Made by a program: the position numbers and the translations under genes
Part shown: one piece after another, positions 18,317 through 31,552 of the stretch
Layout: each line of letters begins with the position of its first letter
Numbering within the stretch: position 1 is the stretch's first letter
NCBI GenBank assembly: GCA_009694195.1
Contig: SHVQ01000002.1
Coordinates: 62,001-126,000, forward strand
Source of the DNA: Rhodospirillales bacterium
Lineage (GTDB): Bacteria; Pseudomonadota; Alphaproteobacteria; Rhodospirillales; SHVQ01
DNA length: 64,000 nt
Direction of reading: 5' to 3'
Notes under the pieces: model-generated
The model's input: the letters and a program-made list of their open reading frames with translations, nothing else
What the model was told of the DNA's origin: nothing
Database searches by the model: none

Positions 18317-18529
18317 ATGCTTGCCGTGCGCCTTCCCAAGGCCATCGAAGTCCGGCTGGAGCGGTTGGCGCTTCGGACCGGCCGCACGAAAAGCTACTAT
18401 GTCCGTCACGCCATCGCCGAATTTCTCGATGAGCGGGAAGACTACCTGATCGCTATATCGAGAATGGAAAAACGCGAGCCGCGGGTGTCCCTCGACAAGC
18501 TGGCAAAACGCCTTGGCTTGGAAGATTGA
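18317..18529 (+). CDS. RelB/DinJ-like ribbon-helix-helix antitoxin
   Basis: The 70-residue protein opens with the short beta strand MLAVRLPKAIEVRLERLALRT-type of ribbon-helix-helix DNA-binding antitoxins, followed by GRTKSYYVRHAI. The acidic C-terminal half would wrap the toxin. I choose ATG 18317 because GAGG lies eight bases upstream; GTG 18308, three codons earlier, overlaps that ribosome site. The gene overlaps the toxin gene by 17 bp. The immediate surroundings are less GC-rich than the flanking housekeeping genes, consistent with horizontal gain. Confidence 0.8.
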   Translation: MLAVRLPKAIEVRLERLALRTGRTKSYYVRHAIAEFLDEREDYLIAISRMEKREPRVSLDKLAKRLGLED

Positions 18530-18779
18530 ATTCGTCCGCTCCGCCGCGAAAGAATTCGAGGCCCTCGACCGCACGGTCCAACAGCGAATCCACAACTATA
18601 TGCGCGAGCGCGTGGCCGCCAATGGCAACCCTCGACGGCTCGGCAAGCCGCTGAAGGGCGACAAAGCCACGCTTTGGGCCTACCGCGTCGGCGACTACCG
18701 CATCGTATGCAACATCGATCACTCACGGAATGTCGTCGTAATTTTGCGCATTGGCCATCGCCGGTGGGTTTACAGGTGA
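18513..18779 (+). CDS. RelE/ParE-superfamily toxin
   Basis: The 88-residue basic protein starts at TTG 18513 inside the antitoxin frame. WKIEFVRSAAKEFEALDR, LKGDKATLWAYRVGDYRIV and VVVILRIGHRRWVYR are characteristic of RelE toxins. These are ribosome-dependent mRNA interferases that cut in the A site. The C-terminal Arg, His and Tyr residues needed for cleavage appear present. TTG starts are weak and would keep the toxin below the antitoxin level. The module is probably active, since no frame damage is seen. Confidence 0.82.
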   Translation: MAWKIEFVRSAAKEFEALDRTVQQRIHNYMRERVAANGNPRRLGKPLKGDKATLWAYRVGDYRIVCNIDHSRNVVVILRIGHRRWVYR

Positions 18780-18785
18780 AGTGAC

Positions 18786-23030
<4,245 letters not shown>

Positions 23031-23070
23031 GCGTTCGTCCTTGTGCGCAACGAACAGATCTCGGCTCCCT

Positions 23071-24186
23071 TCAGACTCGCATCGGCATCAACACGTACAG
23101 CACGCTGGTGTCGTTGGCCTCGCGAAGAATGGTCGGAGACGAGGCGTCGGCAAGCGCGAAGCAGGCGTTGTCGCCCTCGATCTGCTGGGTGATGTCCAGC
23201 AAGTAGCGGGAGTTGAAGCCGATCGAAAGCTCCTCGCCATCGTAGGAAACTTCGAGCTCTTCCTCGGCGGTCCCGGCCTCCGGGCTGCTCGCCGAAAGAG
23301 TCAGCGTCCCTTTCTTCAGGGCAAGCTTCACGGCGCGGGACTTCTCGCTGGAAATCGCGGAGACGCGGGCGACCGCCTCGGCGAACAGCTTGCGGTCGAC
23401 CTCCAGCTTCTTGTCGTTGTTCTCCGGGATCACGCGCTCGTAGTCGGGGAACGTGCCGTCGATCAGCTTCGAGGTCAGAACGGCGGCGTCGAAGGCGAAC
23501 CGGATTTTCGTCTCCGAGAGACCAATTTCCACGTCGCCGGTCGTCTCTTCGATCAGCTTCCGGAGCTCGGTCACCGTCTTGCGCGGAACGATCACGCCCG
23601 GCATGCCCGCGGCACCCTCAGGAAGAGGCACTTCGACGCTGGCGAGCCGGTGACCGTCGGTCGCGACGGCCCTGAGGACGCCGACCCGGTCCCGCTTGGC
23701 GGCGTGAAAGTAAATTCCGTTCAAATAGTAGCGGGTCTCCTCGGTCGAGATCGCGAACTTGGTGCGGTCGATCAGCGAGCGCAGCGCGCCCGCGGCGAGC
23801 GAAAACCGGTTGGGAAGGTCGCTCCCGGCCATGACGGGAAAATCTTCGGTCGGAAGACAGGCGAGCGTGAACCGCGAGCGCCCGGAGCGCAGCGTGAGTT
23901 GCCCGTCCTTGCCGCTCGCGAGCTCGACTTGAGCGCCGTCCGGCAGCTTGCGCACGATGTCGTAGAGCGTGTGCGCCGGAACGGTGGTCGCGCCCGGCCG
24001 CGTCACCTGGGCGGCGACTCCCGCGATGATGTCGAGGTCCATGTCGGTTGCGTTGAGGTTGAGGCGCTCGCCGCTCGCATCCAGCTTCACGTTGGAGAGG
24101 ATGGGAATCGTGTTGCGGCGCTCGACGACGCTTTGTACGTGCCCCAAGGACTTCAACAAAGCGGCCCGTTCAATGGTCAGCTGCAT
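23071..24186 (-). CDS. dnaN: DNA polymerase III sliding clamp (beta subunit)
   Basis: The 371-residue protein starts MQLTIERAALLKSLGHVQSVVERRNTIPIL, typical of alphaproteobacterial clamps, and ends YVLMPMRV. The three-domain clamp fold is of normal length. It forms the processivity ring for DNA polymerase and the docking site for many replication proteins. ATG 24186 is chosen over an in-frame upstream start at 24252 by family alignment. An extended -10 promoter lies about 100 bp upstream. Confidence 0.96.
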   Translation of the reverse strand: MQLTIERAALLKSLGHVQSVVERRNTIPILSNVKLDASGERLNLNATDMDLDIIAGVAAQVTRPGATTVPAHTLYDIVRKLPDGAQVELASGKDGQLTLRSGRSRFTLACLPTEDFPVMAGSDLPNRFSLAAGALRSLIDRTKFAISTEETRYYLNGIYFHAAKRDRVGVLRAVATDGHRLASVEVPLPEGAAGMPGVIVPRKTVTELRKLIEETTGDVEIGLSETKIRFAFDAAVLTSKLIDGTFPDYERVIPENNDKKLEVDRKLFAEAVARVSAISSEKSRAVKLALKKGTLTLSASSPEAGTAEEELEVSYDGEELSIGFNSRYLLDITQQIEGDNACFALADASSPTILREANDTSVLYVLMPMRV

Positions 24187-24285
24187 TGATGGTTTTTGCA
24201 ATCTGTTCAAGAGGTTGCGATAGGCTTGGGACGCCCGCCGCGCCTTGCCCAAGGACCCGCACGGCGCTCAGCCGAGAACCGAATC

Positions 24286-24294
24286 ATTATAACA
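24286..24294 (-). promoter_or_regulatory. dnaN: extended -10 promoter of dnaN-recF-gyrB
   Basis: On the minus strand TGTTATAAT (24294-24286) is a perfect extended -10 element. No good -35 hexamer is seen 16-18 bp upstream, which the TGn extension can compensate. Transcription would start near 24278, leaving a leader of about 90 nt. It lies in the 242-bp gap between dnaA and dnaN, which otherwise holds only GC-rich inverted segments. Confidence 0.55.
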
Positions 24295-24428
24295 CAAGGG
24301 CACCGTTTCCGAAGCCCTTTTGGGCCCCGTTAAGCCTTTGAAAAAACGAGCGAAAAACGCACTATTCGCGGGGGTCGCGCGGACCCGCCGGAGGCCCTTT
24401 CCGGGCCGATTCGCGAGGGTCTAAAAGC

Positions 24429-25814
24429 TCAGCCCTCGAGCATCCGGCGGAGCAGTTCCACGTCTTCCGCGAAGGCCGAGTCGCGCTCGCGGAGCTCTTC
24501 CACCTTGCGCACGGCGTGCATCACGGTCGTGTGGTCGCGGCCGCCGAACTTGCGTCCGATCTCCGGGAGCGAGCGCGAGGTCAATTGCTTCGCGAGATAC
24601 ATCGCGACCTGCCGGGGGCGCGCGACCGAACGCGCACGCCTTGCCGAATGCATGTCGGAGATACGGATGTTAAAGTGGGCGGCGACGCGCTTTTGGATCT
24701 CTTCGATGGTGACCCGCCGGTCGTTGGCGCGCAGCAGGTCGTGCAGAACCTCCTGCGTGGTCTCGATGGTGATGTCGCGTCCGACCAATTGAGCGTGGGC
24801 GACCACGCGATTGAGGGCGCCTTCGAGCTCGCGTACGTTGGCCGTGATCTTGTGGGCCAGGAACTCCAGGACCTTCCGCGGCACGGTGACGCCAAGCTGC
24901 TCCGCCTTCGACTGGAGAATTCCAAGGCGAAGCTCGTAGGTGGTGGAGTGAATATCGGCGACGAGGCCGCAGTTAAGCCGCGAGATCAGCCGCTCTTCCA
25001 TGCCTTCAAGGTCGGAGGGCGACTTATCCGCCGAGATGACGATCTGCCGGCCCTGGTCGACCAGCGCATTGAAAGTGTGGAAGAATTCTTCCTGGGTCGA
25101 GTCCTTGTTGCTGATGAACTGCACGTCATCGATCATCAGGACGTCGACGGAGCGGAACTGCTCCTTGAAATCGACCGTGTTCTGTTCGCGGAGCGCGCGA
25201 ATGAACCGATACATAAACTTTTCGGCCGAGAGATAAACCACATTGCGCTCGGGGTTCCGTTTGCGGATGTGCCAAGCGACGGCATGCATCAAGTGGGTCT
25301 TGCCGAGCCCCACGCCGCCGTAGAGGAACAGCGGATTGAACGGCGGGGCCGTTGCCTCGGCGATCCGGCGGGAGGCGGCATAGGCGAACTCGTTCGGTTT
25401 GCCGACGACAAAGTTTTCGAACGTAAAGCGAACATCGAGGGGAGCACTGATATCCGGACGTGCGGCGGCCCCGTGGCCTTCGCCGCCAGTCCCTTGAATC
25501 CGGGCGGCGAGCTTGGGCTTCGGCGCACCGGCGGGAATCAGCGGGCGATCCGGCTGGACCACCACCTCGATTCCCTGGATGGCGGCGTCCTCGCCGGCCC
25601 ACAGGGCCGTCAAGCGGTCGGCATAGTGGGCAACGACCCAGTCGCGCATGAACCGGGTGGGCACGGAGATCTTCACCTGCCCGCCCTCGGCCTCGCGCAC
25701 GGTCATGGGCTTGAGCCAGCTTTGATAAGCGGTTTCACCGATCTCGGCCCGGAGACGCCCGCTTACCCTTGCCCATTGCTCGTCGATCCTGCGCGTGCTT
25801 CCCCCGCTCGCCAT
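24429..25814 (-). CDS. dnaA: chromosomal replication initiator DnaA
   Basis: The 461-residue protein has domain I (1-85, SWLKPMTVREAEGGQVKI), a short linker, the AAA+ domain with Walker A YGGVGLGKTH (165-174) and Walker B LMIDDVQF. Sensor and arginine-finger segments follow in MEERLISRLNCGL. Domain IV at the C-terminus has RPRQVAMYLAKQLTSRSLPEIGRKFGGRDHTTVMHA, the DnaA-box binding helix-turn-helix. It opens oriC. ATG 25814 is the natural start. It is transcribed away from rpsT, with dnaN downstream. Confidence 0.97.
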   Translation of the reverse strand: MASGGSTRRIDEQWARVSGRLRAEIGETAYQSWLKPMTVREAEGGQVKISVPTRFMRDWVVAHYADRLTALWAGEDAAIQGIEVVVQPDRPLIPAGAPKPKLAARIQGTGGEGHGAAARPDISAPLDVRFTFENFVVGKPNEFAYAASRRIAEATAPPFNPLFLYGGVGLGKTHLMHAVAWHIRKRNPERNVVYLSAEKFMYRFIRALREQNTVDFKEQFRSVDVLMIDDVQFISNKDSTQEEFFHTFNALVDQGRQIVISADKSPSDLEGMEERLISRLNCGLVADIHSTTYELRLGILQSKAEQLGVTVPRKVLEFLAHKITANVRELEGALNRVVAHAQLVGRDITIETTQEVLHDLLRANDRRVTIEEIQKRVAAHFNIRISDMHSARRARSVARPRQVAMYLAKQLTSRSLPEIGRKFGGRDHTTVMHAVRKVEELRERDSAFAEDVELLRRMLEG

Positions 25815-26355
25815 CGCTCACTCGACCCCGATTGCAGGCAATGCTCACCGACCTGACTGGCCCCCGACGAAAACGGCGCGACGGAGACCGGCCTGATCAG
25901 ACGACTCAATTAAACAAGGGCTTTAAAAAAACAGAACCGCGGCGGGCGAACGTCTTTCGAAAACGTTTCGCGATCACGTCGAGAAATCTCCCAAACGATC
26001 CGGGAGCGTTCAACGATGACTTCAATCCGATCGGACATTTTTTTCACCCCGGGACGACCTGTAACTTGTTGTATTTCGTTTTCATCAGGAGGTGCGGCGT
26101 TCGGAACTCTTCCCCAAACATGAGCATTGGTTTTTTGTTCACTATCTGAGTGGGGCGCCTCAACCCCCGCGCGCCGATGAGGGTGCGATACTATGCGTCG
26201 GGGTATGGGGTGGCAATATGATTCCGGTCGCGCAAATTGTGGTCGCCAAAAAAATTTTCTTGACAGATTTTTGATTCGATCGCGCGCGTAAAACGCGGCT
26301 TAAAATGAAAAGGCCGCGCGATGCGCGGCCTCGCCCTCGCGGAACGCGGATTGGC
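25815..26355. other. 541-bp intergenic region between rpsT and dnaA
   Basis: No gene is supported here. The stretch is AT-richer than its surroundings, especially 26240-26285, and includes the palindromic CGAAAACGTTTCG around 25959-25971. I searched for TTATCCACA-type DnaA boxes on both strands and found none that match well, so I do not call it oriC. It must hold the dnaA promoter on the minus strand, but no hexamer pair stands out. The rpsT terminator occupies its right end. Confidence 0.5.
26300..26331 (-). terminator. Rho-independent terminator after rpsT
   Basis: On the minus strand an 8-bp perfect stem (GGCCGCGC / GCGCGGCC, 26312-26330, 3-nt loop) is followed by TTTTCATTTT. It begins 25 bp after the rpsT stop and separates rpsT from dnaA. 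Confidence 0.8.
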
Positions 26356-26622
26356 CTATGCGGCCATCGCTTTGATGCGCGCGGACAGGCGCGAAAGTTT
26401 GCGAGCGGCCATATTCCGATGGAGCATCCCCTTGCGCACGCCGCGCATGACTTCCGGCTCGGCCATCCGAAATGCAGAGCGCGCCTTCTCCTTGTCGCCG
26501 CTCGCGATCGCCTCTTCGACCTTTCGTACGGCGGTACGAATGCTGCTCATCCGGGCTTGGTTCACCTCGGTCTGCCCCTTTGCCTTACGTGCCGCCTTGA
26601 TCGCCGACTTGATATTCGCCAT
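26356..26622 (-). CDS. rpsT: 30S ribosomal protein S20
   Basis: The 88-residue basic protein begins [15 protein letters not shown] and continues with [18 protein letters not shown] and [19 protein letters not shown], the S20 pattern. It binds 16S rRNA early in 30S assembly. ATG 26622 follows AAGGGC at good spacing, which decides it over an in-frame ATG 17 codons upstream. A strong terminator follows. Placement next to dnaA is typical of alphaproteobacteria. Confidence 0.95.
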   Translation of the reverse strand: MANIKSAIKAARKAKGQTEVNQARMSSIRTAVRKVEEAIASGDKEKARSAFRMAEPEVMRGVRKGMLHRNMAARKLSRLSARIKAMAA

Positions 26623-26737
26623 GCCGTTTGCCCTTTTGTCTATATCTGCCGTTCCCGGCCGCCGTCGGCGCAAGGCTTATATCGCCCGGGCGCCGCGGTC
26701 AACCCTCCGCCGGCGCGTTCCGGCCGCTCCCAGTTGC

Positions 26738-27514
26738 CTATCGGTTCTTAAACGCCGGCGGGCGCTTTTCGGAAAAGGCCGCCATACCTTCCTTCTGGTC
26801 CTCGGTCGCGAACGTCGCGTGGAACAAACGGCGCTCGAGCCGGACGCCCTGCGTGAGCGTCGTCTCCAAGGCCGCGTTCACGGCCTCCTTCGCCAGGCTG
26901 ACGAGGGGCCGGGACAGCTTGGCGATCTGGGCCGCCGTTTTCATCGCTTCCTCGACGAGACTCGCGGCCGGCACCACGCGCGCGACCAGGCCTGCGCGCT
27001 CGGCCTCGACGGCATCGATCTGGCGGCCCGTCAGGATCATCTCCATCGCCTTGGATTTGCCGACCAGGCGGGTGAGCCGTTGGGTTCCTCCGATGCCGGG
27101 GATGGTTCCGACCGTAAGCTCGGGCTGTCCGAACTTGGCGTTGTCGGCGGCGATGATGAAGTCGCACATCATCGCGAGCTCGCACCCGCCACCGAGGGCA
27201 TACCCGGCCACCGCCGCGATCACCGGCTTCCTGCAGGTGGCGATACGTTCCCAGTCGCGTGTGATGAAGTCCTCTAGATATGCGCCGACAAAGCTCTTCG
27301 GTCTCATTTCCTTGATATCGGCACCCGCGGCGAACGCTTTTTCGCTCCCCGTAAGGACGATAACGTTGACCCCGTCGTCGGCTTCCAGCGCATCGACGGC
27401 CTTGGCAAGATCCTGCATCATCGGCGTGTTGAGGGCGTTCAAAGCCTTCGGCCGGTTGAGCGTTACGAGCGCGACGGCGCCCCGTTTTTCGACGTTGATG
27501 TTCTCAAAGGTCAT
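26738..27514 (-). CDS. enoyl-CoA hydratase/isomerase family protein
   Basis: The 258-residue crotonase-fold protein has the oxyanion-hole segments AFAAGADIKEM and ALGGGCELAMMCD. The two hydratase glutamates are in the expected places (GGGCELA and FGQPELTVGTIPG). It hydrates trans-2-enoyl-CoA in beta-oxidation and related pathways. AAGGA precedes ATG 27514. It sits between rpsT and mutM, an arrangement common in alphaproteobacteria. The specific acyl substrate is not determined. Confidence 0.92.
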   Translation of the reverse strand: MTFENINVEKRGAVALVTLNRPKALNALNTPMMQDLAKAVDALEADDGVNVIVLTGSEKAFAAGADIKEMRPKSFVGAYLEDFITRDWERIATCRKPVIAAVAGYALGGGCELAMMCDFIIAADNAKFGQPELTVGTIPGIGGTQRLTRLVGKSKAMEMILTGRQIDAVEAERAGLVARVVPAASLVEEAMKTAAQIAKLSRPLVSLAKEAVNAALETTLTQGVRLERRLFHATFATEDQKEGMAAFSEKRPPAFKNR

Positions 27515-27562
27515 CTCTTCATCCTTTCGTCCGATGCACGATGTCGCCGCTCGCCCGATGGG

Positions 27563-28408
27563 TCAGCGTTGCCGAGTGGCACAATAGAAGGTGGTTCGGC
27601 CGGACTGAACGATCTGCCGGATGCCCCCTGTGACTTTTGCATCGCACGTGCAGCCGGGGCAGCGCTCGCCGGCGCGACCGTAGACGGCGAAATTGTGCTG
27701 GAAGTATCCGAGCTCGCCGGACGGCTGGCGATGGTTGCGAAGGGTGGAGCCGCCGGCCGCGATGGCTTCCGTGAGCACGCCGCGGATCGCCTTGGCGAGG
27801 CGGTCGGCGCGCTCGCCCTTCACGGTCGATGTTCGCCGTTTGGGCGACAGGCCGGCGCGGAACAAGCTCTCGCAGACGTAAATATTGCCGAGGCCGGCAA
27901 CAACCGATTGATTGGAAAGGGCGTTCTTGATCGGTGCCCGGCCCTTCAGCCGCGCAGCCAGAGCCTGGCCGTCGAACGCCGCTTCCAGCGGCTCCGGGCC
28001 CAGGCGCGCCAGCATCGGGTGCGCATCGAGTGCCGCGGCCGCGACAAGGTCCATGAAGCCGAACCGGCGCGGATCGTTGAAGCGGATCACCGTGCCCTCC
28101 TCGGTCTCGAAGATCACGTGGTCGTGGGGCTCTTCGGGGGGCGCTTTATCGGATTTCGGATAGACGCAAAGGCGCCCGGACATCCCGAGGTGAACGATAA
28201 GGACCTCCCCCCGCTCCAGAAAAAGCAGCAGGAACTTGGCCCGGCGGCGGATGGCCGTCACGCGCTGCCCCTCGAGCCGCCGCGAGAACTGCTTCGGCAG
28301 CGGAAAGCGCAGGTCCGGGCGCTTGGCGCGAGCGCGGGCGATCATCCGGCCTTCGAGCAACGGGGCGAGGCCGCGGCGGACGGTTTCCACTTCGGGGAGC
28401 TCCGGCAT
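27563..28408 (-). CDS. mutM: formamidopyrimidine-DNA glycosylase with an altered zinc finger
   Basis: The 281-residue protein opens [14 protein letters not shown], giving catalytic Pro2 (after Met removal) and Glu3. The lysine in [11 protein letters not shown] and the helix-two-turn-helix around [18 protein letters not shown] are present. MutM removes 8-oxoguanine and cuts the strand. The C-terminal zinc finger normally has four cysteines. Here CPGC and FYC are visible, but the fourth is Arg (FYCATRQR), and about six residues are inserted after the first pair, including an extra Cys. Zinc binding is therefore doubtful unless the extra Cys substitutes. It diverges from ubiE over 47 bp. Confidence 0.92.
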   Translation of the reverse strand: MPELPEVETVRRGLAPLLEGRMIARARAKRPDLRFPLPKQFSRRLEGQRVTAIRRRAKFLLLFLERGEVLIVHLGMSGRLCVYPKSDKAPPEEPHDHVIFETEEGTVIRFNDPRRFGFMDLVAAAALDAHPMLARLGPEPLEAAFDGQALAARLKGRAPIKNALSNQSVVAGLGNIYVCESLFRAGLSPKRRTSTVKGERADRLAKAIRGVLTEAIAAGGSTLRNHRQPSGELGYFQHNFAVYGRAGERCPGCTCDAKVTGGIRQIVQSGRTTFYCATRQR

Positions 28409-28455
28409 GCCCGCAACCTAGCGTGCCTTCCGGGCTTTCGCTATGGTCGACGGGC

Positions 28456-29238
28456 ATGCGAAAAACGACCAAACGACCGCGCCGTTCGCCGGCCCGCGCG
28501 CGGATGGCGTCGGTCCCCTTCGGCTTTCAGGACGTTCCTGCGGACGAAAAGGCGACCCTGGTCGGGCGCGTATTCGAGAGCGTCGCGTCCCGCTACGACC
28601 TCATGAACGATCTCATGAGCTTGGGCGTGCATCGTCTATGGAAGAACACGCTCGTCGGCTCTTTTCGGGCGGAGAGCGCGGGCACGCTCCTCGATGTGGG
28701 CGGCGGGACGGGCGACATCGCGTTCCGATTCCTCGCGCGCGGCGGGCGGAACGCCGTGGTGGTCGACATTAACGAAGAGATGATCCGGATCGGGCGCGGC
28801 CGCGCTGCCGACCGCGGGATTCCCGCAGGCATCGAATGGGTGCGGGGCGACGCCGAGCAACTGCCGCTCGCAGACGGAAGCGGGGACACCTACACGACCG
28901 CCTTTTGTCTTCGCAATGTGACGCGGCCCGAGCGGGCGCTTCGGGAGGCGTTCCGAGCCTTGAAACCGGGCGGCCGTTTTCTCTGCCTCGAATTCTCGCG
29001 CGTCGCGCTCCCGGTCCTCGACCGGCTTTACGATCTTTATTCCGATCGCGTGATTCCGGCCCTCGGGCAGCTCGTCGCCCGGGATCACGACGCGTACCAA
29101 TATCTCGTCGAGAGCATCCGCCGGTTTCCAAGCCAGGAAATCTTCGCGCGGATGATCGCGGACGCGGGCTTTGCCCAGGTCACATACAGAAATCTTTCCG
29201 GCGGCATTGCGGCCATCCACTCAGGCTGGCGGATATAG
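28456..29238 (+). CDS. ubiE: ubiquinone/menaquinone biosynthesis C-methyltransferase
   Basis: The 260-residue class I SAM methyltransferase has FESVASRYDLMNDLMSLGVHRLWK, the SAM loop LLDVGGGTGDIAF, and GDAEQLPLADGSGDTYTTAFCLRNV, diagnostic of UbiE. It methylates the ring carbon in ubiquinone synthesis. ATG 28456 gives a basic 16-residue extension; ATG 28504 (MASVPFGF) matches the usual start better and is an alternative. Neither has a clear ribosome site. The ubiB gene that usually follows in this neighbourhood is not present; coaBC comes next. Confidence 0.93.
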   Translation: MRKTTKRPRRSPARARMASVPFGFQDVPADEKATLVGRVFESVASRYDLMNDLMSLGVHRLWKNTLVGSFRAESAGTLLDVGGGTGDIAFRFLARGGRNAVVVDINEEMIRIGRGRAADRGIPAGIEWVRGDAEQLPLADGSGDTYTTAFCLRNVTRPERALREAFRALKPGGRFLCLEFSRVALPVLDRLYDLYSDRVIPALGQLVARDHDAYQYLVESIRRFPSQEIFARMIADAGFAQVTYRNLSGGIAAIHSGWRI

Positions 29239-29360
29239 CCGCTGCCATGCACCGCCCGTAGGCCCAGCCGGCGTTCCGGCATGAAATCACACCTTGCCAA
29301 GGGGGGTAAGGAAGTCTACTTTAATCACACTATTTTTTCGTGAAATCATGGAGCCGATGC

Positions 29361-30596
29361 GTGGCGGACACCAAACGGGTCCTCTTGGTCGTCTCGGGTG
29401 GGATCGCTGCCTATAAGACACTCGAAGTGGTCCGCGGCCTGCGCCAGCGGAGCGTGGCCGTTCGCGCCATTCTGACGCGCGGCGGCGCGGAATTCGTGAC
29501 GCCCCTCTCGCTCGCCGCCGTGACCGAGGATAAGGTCTACCAGAACATTTTTTCGCTGACCGACGAAAGCGAGATGGGCCACATCCGCCTCTCGCGCGAA
29601 GCCGACGTGATCCTGGTCGCGCCCGCGACGGCCGACATTCTCGCCAAGATGGCTGCCGGCATTTGCGACGATCTTGCGACGACGGCGCTGCTCGCGACCG
29701 ATAAGCCCGTGATCGTGGCCCCGGCCATGAACGTCCGCATGTGGGAGCACGCTGCGACGCAAGCCAACCTTCGGACGCTGGAAGCCCGCAGAATCCGCCG
29801 GATCGGGCCGAACGAGGGCGACATGGCGTGCGGCGAGTGGGGCATGGGGCGGATGGCCGAGCCGGCCGAGATCGTTGCCGCCGTCCTCGAATTCCTTGGT
29901 GCCGCCGGAGTCCCTGCGGCGGCGGCCACCCTTCAGGGCCGGCGCGCGCTGGTCACGAGCGGCCCGACGCAGGAAGCGATCGATCCTGTTCGCTACATCA
30001 CCAACCGCTCGTCGGGGAAACAGGGGCACGCCATCGCGGGTGCCCTCGCCAGACTCGGCGCCGAGACCGTGCTGGTGACCGGGCCGACCGGGGAGCCGGA
30101 TCCGCCCGGCGTCCAAGTGGTACGCGTCGAATCCGCCCGCGACATGTTGGCCGCCTGCGAGCGGTCCTTGCCCGTGGATATCGCCGTCTGCGCCGCCGCG
30201 GTCGCCGACTGGCGGGTTGCGGACCCGAGCCCCAAGAAGATCAAGAAGACCGCCCAGGATTCCCCGGCGCTCAAGCTCGAGCGCAACCCCGACATTCTCG
30301 CGCAGCTCTCCCAGACGAACCGGCGCCGGCCGCGTCTGGTCGTCGGGTTCGCCGCAGAGACCGAGAACGTCGTCGAGAACGCGATGAAAAAATTGACCGC
30401 CAAGGGCTGCGATTGGGTCGTCGCCAACGACGTGAGCGAAGGCACGGGCACGTTCGGAGGCGAGTCCAATACGGTGCACCTCGTCTCGTCCGGCAACGGA
30501 AAGGCCGAGGTCGAGCACTGGCCGCAGCTGACGAAGAGAGACGTGGCGGAACGGCTGGCGGAGCGCATTTCGGCGGCGCTGGGAGGACGGCAGTGA
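29361..30596 (+). CDS. coaBC: phosphopantothenoylcysteine decarboxylase / phosphopantothenate-cysteine ligase
   Basis: The bifunctional 411-residue protein has the flavin-binding CoaC half ([23 protein letters not shown], catalytic His in SEMGHIRLS, and APAMNVRMW) and the CoaB ligase half ([30 protein letters not shown]). It makes 4'-phosphopantetheine for coenzyme A. I choose GTG 29361 because GGAG lies seven bases upstream; an earlier GTG at 29340 is in frame. The stop overlaps the dut GTG (GTGA). Confidence 0.93.
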   Translation: MADTKRVLLVVSGGIAAYKTLEVVRGLRQRSVAVRAILTRGGAEFVTPLSLAAVTEDKVYQNIFSLTDESEMGHIRLSREADVILVAPATADILAKMAAGICDDLATTALLATDKPVIVAPAMNVRMWEHAATQANLRTLEARRIRRIGPNEGDMACGEWGMGRMAEPAEIVAAVLEFLGAAGVPAAAATLQGRRALVTSGPTQEAIDPVRYITNRSSGKQGHAIAGALARLGAETVLVTGPTGEPDPPGVQVVRVESARDMLAACERSLPVDIAVCAAAVADWRVADPSPKKIKKTAQDSPALKLERNPDILAQLSQTNRRRPRLVVGFAAETENVVENAMKKLTAKGCDWVVANDVSEGTGTFGGESNTVHLVSSGNGKAEVEHWPQLTKRDVAERLAERISAALGGRQ

Positions 30597-31063
30597 CGGG
30601 GGTCGAAGTGATGATCCAACGGCTGCCCCACGGCGCCGATCTCCCGCTCCCCTCTTACGCGACGGGGGCGAGCGCAGGGGCCGATCTCGTGGCCGCCGTG
30701 CCGGAGGCGGTCGTCCTGGCACCGGGCGCGCGGGCGCTCATTCCCTCGGGCCTCGCGATCGCGCTGCCGCCGGGTTACGAAGCTCAGGTGCGGCCCCGTT
30801 CGGGCCTGGCGCTGAAACACGGAGTTACCGTTCTCAACAGCCCGGGCACGATCGATTCCGATTACCGGGGGGAAATCGGCGTCATCCTTGTGAACCTCGG
30901 GAACCGGGCCTTCCGCGTCGAGCGCGGCATGCGCATCGCCCAGATGGTGGTGGCGCCGGTCGAGCGTGCCGCGTGGAAGGAAGCTTCGCGGCTGCCCGAA
31001 AGCGGTCGCGGTACCGGCGGGTTCGGATCGACCGGAACGGGCAACGCGGACGCGGGACGCTGA
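30593..31063 (+). CDS. dut: deoxyuridine 5'-triphosphate nucleotidohydrolase
   Basis: The 156-residue trimeric dUTPase has its motifs in order: [53 protein letters not shown] and the C-terminal P-loop-like [11 protein letters not shown]. It hydrolyses dUTP to dUMP, keeping uracil out of DNA. The GTG start overlaps the coaBC stop, and GGAGG lies seven bases upstream. coaBC-dut adjacency is widely conserved. The Rrf2-type regulator gene starts 3 bp later. Confidence 0.95.
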   Translation: MTGVEVMIQRLPHGADLPLPSYATGASAGADLVAAVPEAVVLAPGARALIPSGLAIALPPGYEAQVRPRSGLALKHGVTVLNSPGTIDSDYRGEIGVILVNLGNRAFRVERGMRIAQMVVAPVERAAWKEASRLPESGRGTGGFGSTGTGNADAGR

Positions 31064-31066
31064 ACG

Positions 31067-31522
31067 ATGCTGCGACTCTCGAAAAAGACGCTTTTCGCGA
31101 TCGAAGCCGTTCTCGACATCGCCTTTCATGCCGGCGGCACGCCTGTGCAAAGCCGCGACATCACCCGCCGGCAGGGAATTCCCCGGCGCTATCTCGAGCA
31201 GGCGCTGCAGCGGCTCGTGCGCCAGGGTATTCTCCTGGGCGTCCGGGGCCCGCGCGGCGGCTACCGCCTTGCGCGCGAACGGCGCCGCATCTCCGTCGGC
31301 GACATCGTCCGCGTGGTGCGCGAAATGGAGACGCGGGAGAACCCGGACGAGACCGACGGCGGCTCCGAGCTCGGCCGCCAAGTCGTCCGCCCGCTGTGGG
31401 CCGAGCTCGACCGCGACATCATGAAGAAGCTCGACTCGACGACGATCGACGAGCTTTGCGCCCGTTCGCTCGCCGCCGGGATCGCCAGCGAAGGCCGCCA
31501 GAATCTTGACTTCGCGATCTGA
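31067..31522 (+). CDS. Rrf2-family transcriptional regulator
   Basis: The 151-residue protein has the Rrf2 winged helix: LSKKTLFAIEAVLDIAFHAGG, ITRRQGIPRRYLEQALQRLVRQGIL and GVRGPRGGYRLARERRRISVGDIVR. The three cysteines that bind an iron-sulfur cluster in IscR and RsrR are absent; the only Cys is near the C-terminus. It therefore resembles cluster-free members such as CymR, which responds to cysteine synthase. The next gene is a cysteine synthase, so a role in sulfur control is a reasonable inference. It starts 3 bp after dut. Confidence 0.85.
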   Translation: MLRLSKKTLFAIEAVLDIAFHAGGTPVQSRDITRRQGIPRRYLEQALQRLVRQGILLGVRGPRGGYRLARERRRISVGDIVRVVREMETRENPDETDGGSELGRQVVRPLWAELDRDIMKKLDSTTIDELCARSLAAGIASEGRQNLDFAI

Positions 31523-31552
31523 CGCGAGGGGCCGTCTTAGAGGCTCAATCCC

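Noticed and set aside
26260-26290. TTGACA as a plus-strand promoter
   Set aside because: There is no -10 box at 16-18 bp, and it would transcribe against rpsT with no gene downstream on that strand.
25815-26355. oriC
   Set aside because: No cluster of DnaA boxes was seen despite AT-rich sequence next to dnaA; adjacency alone is not enough.
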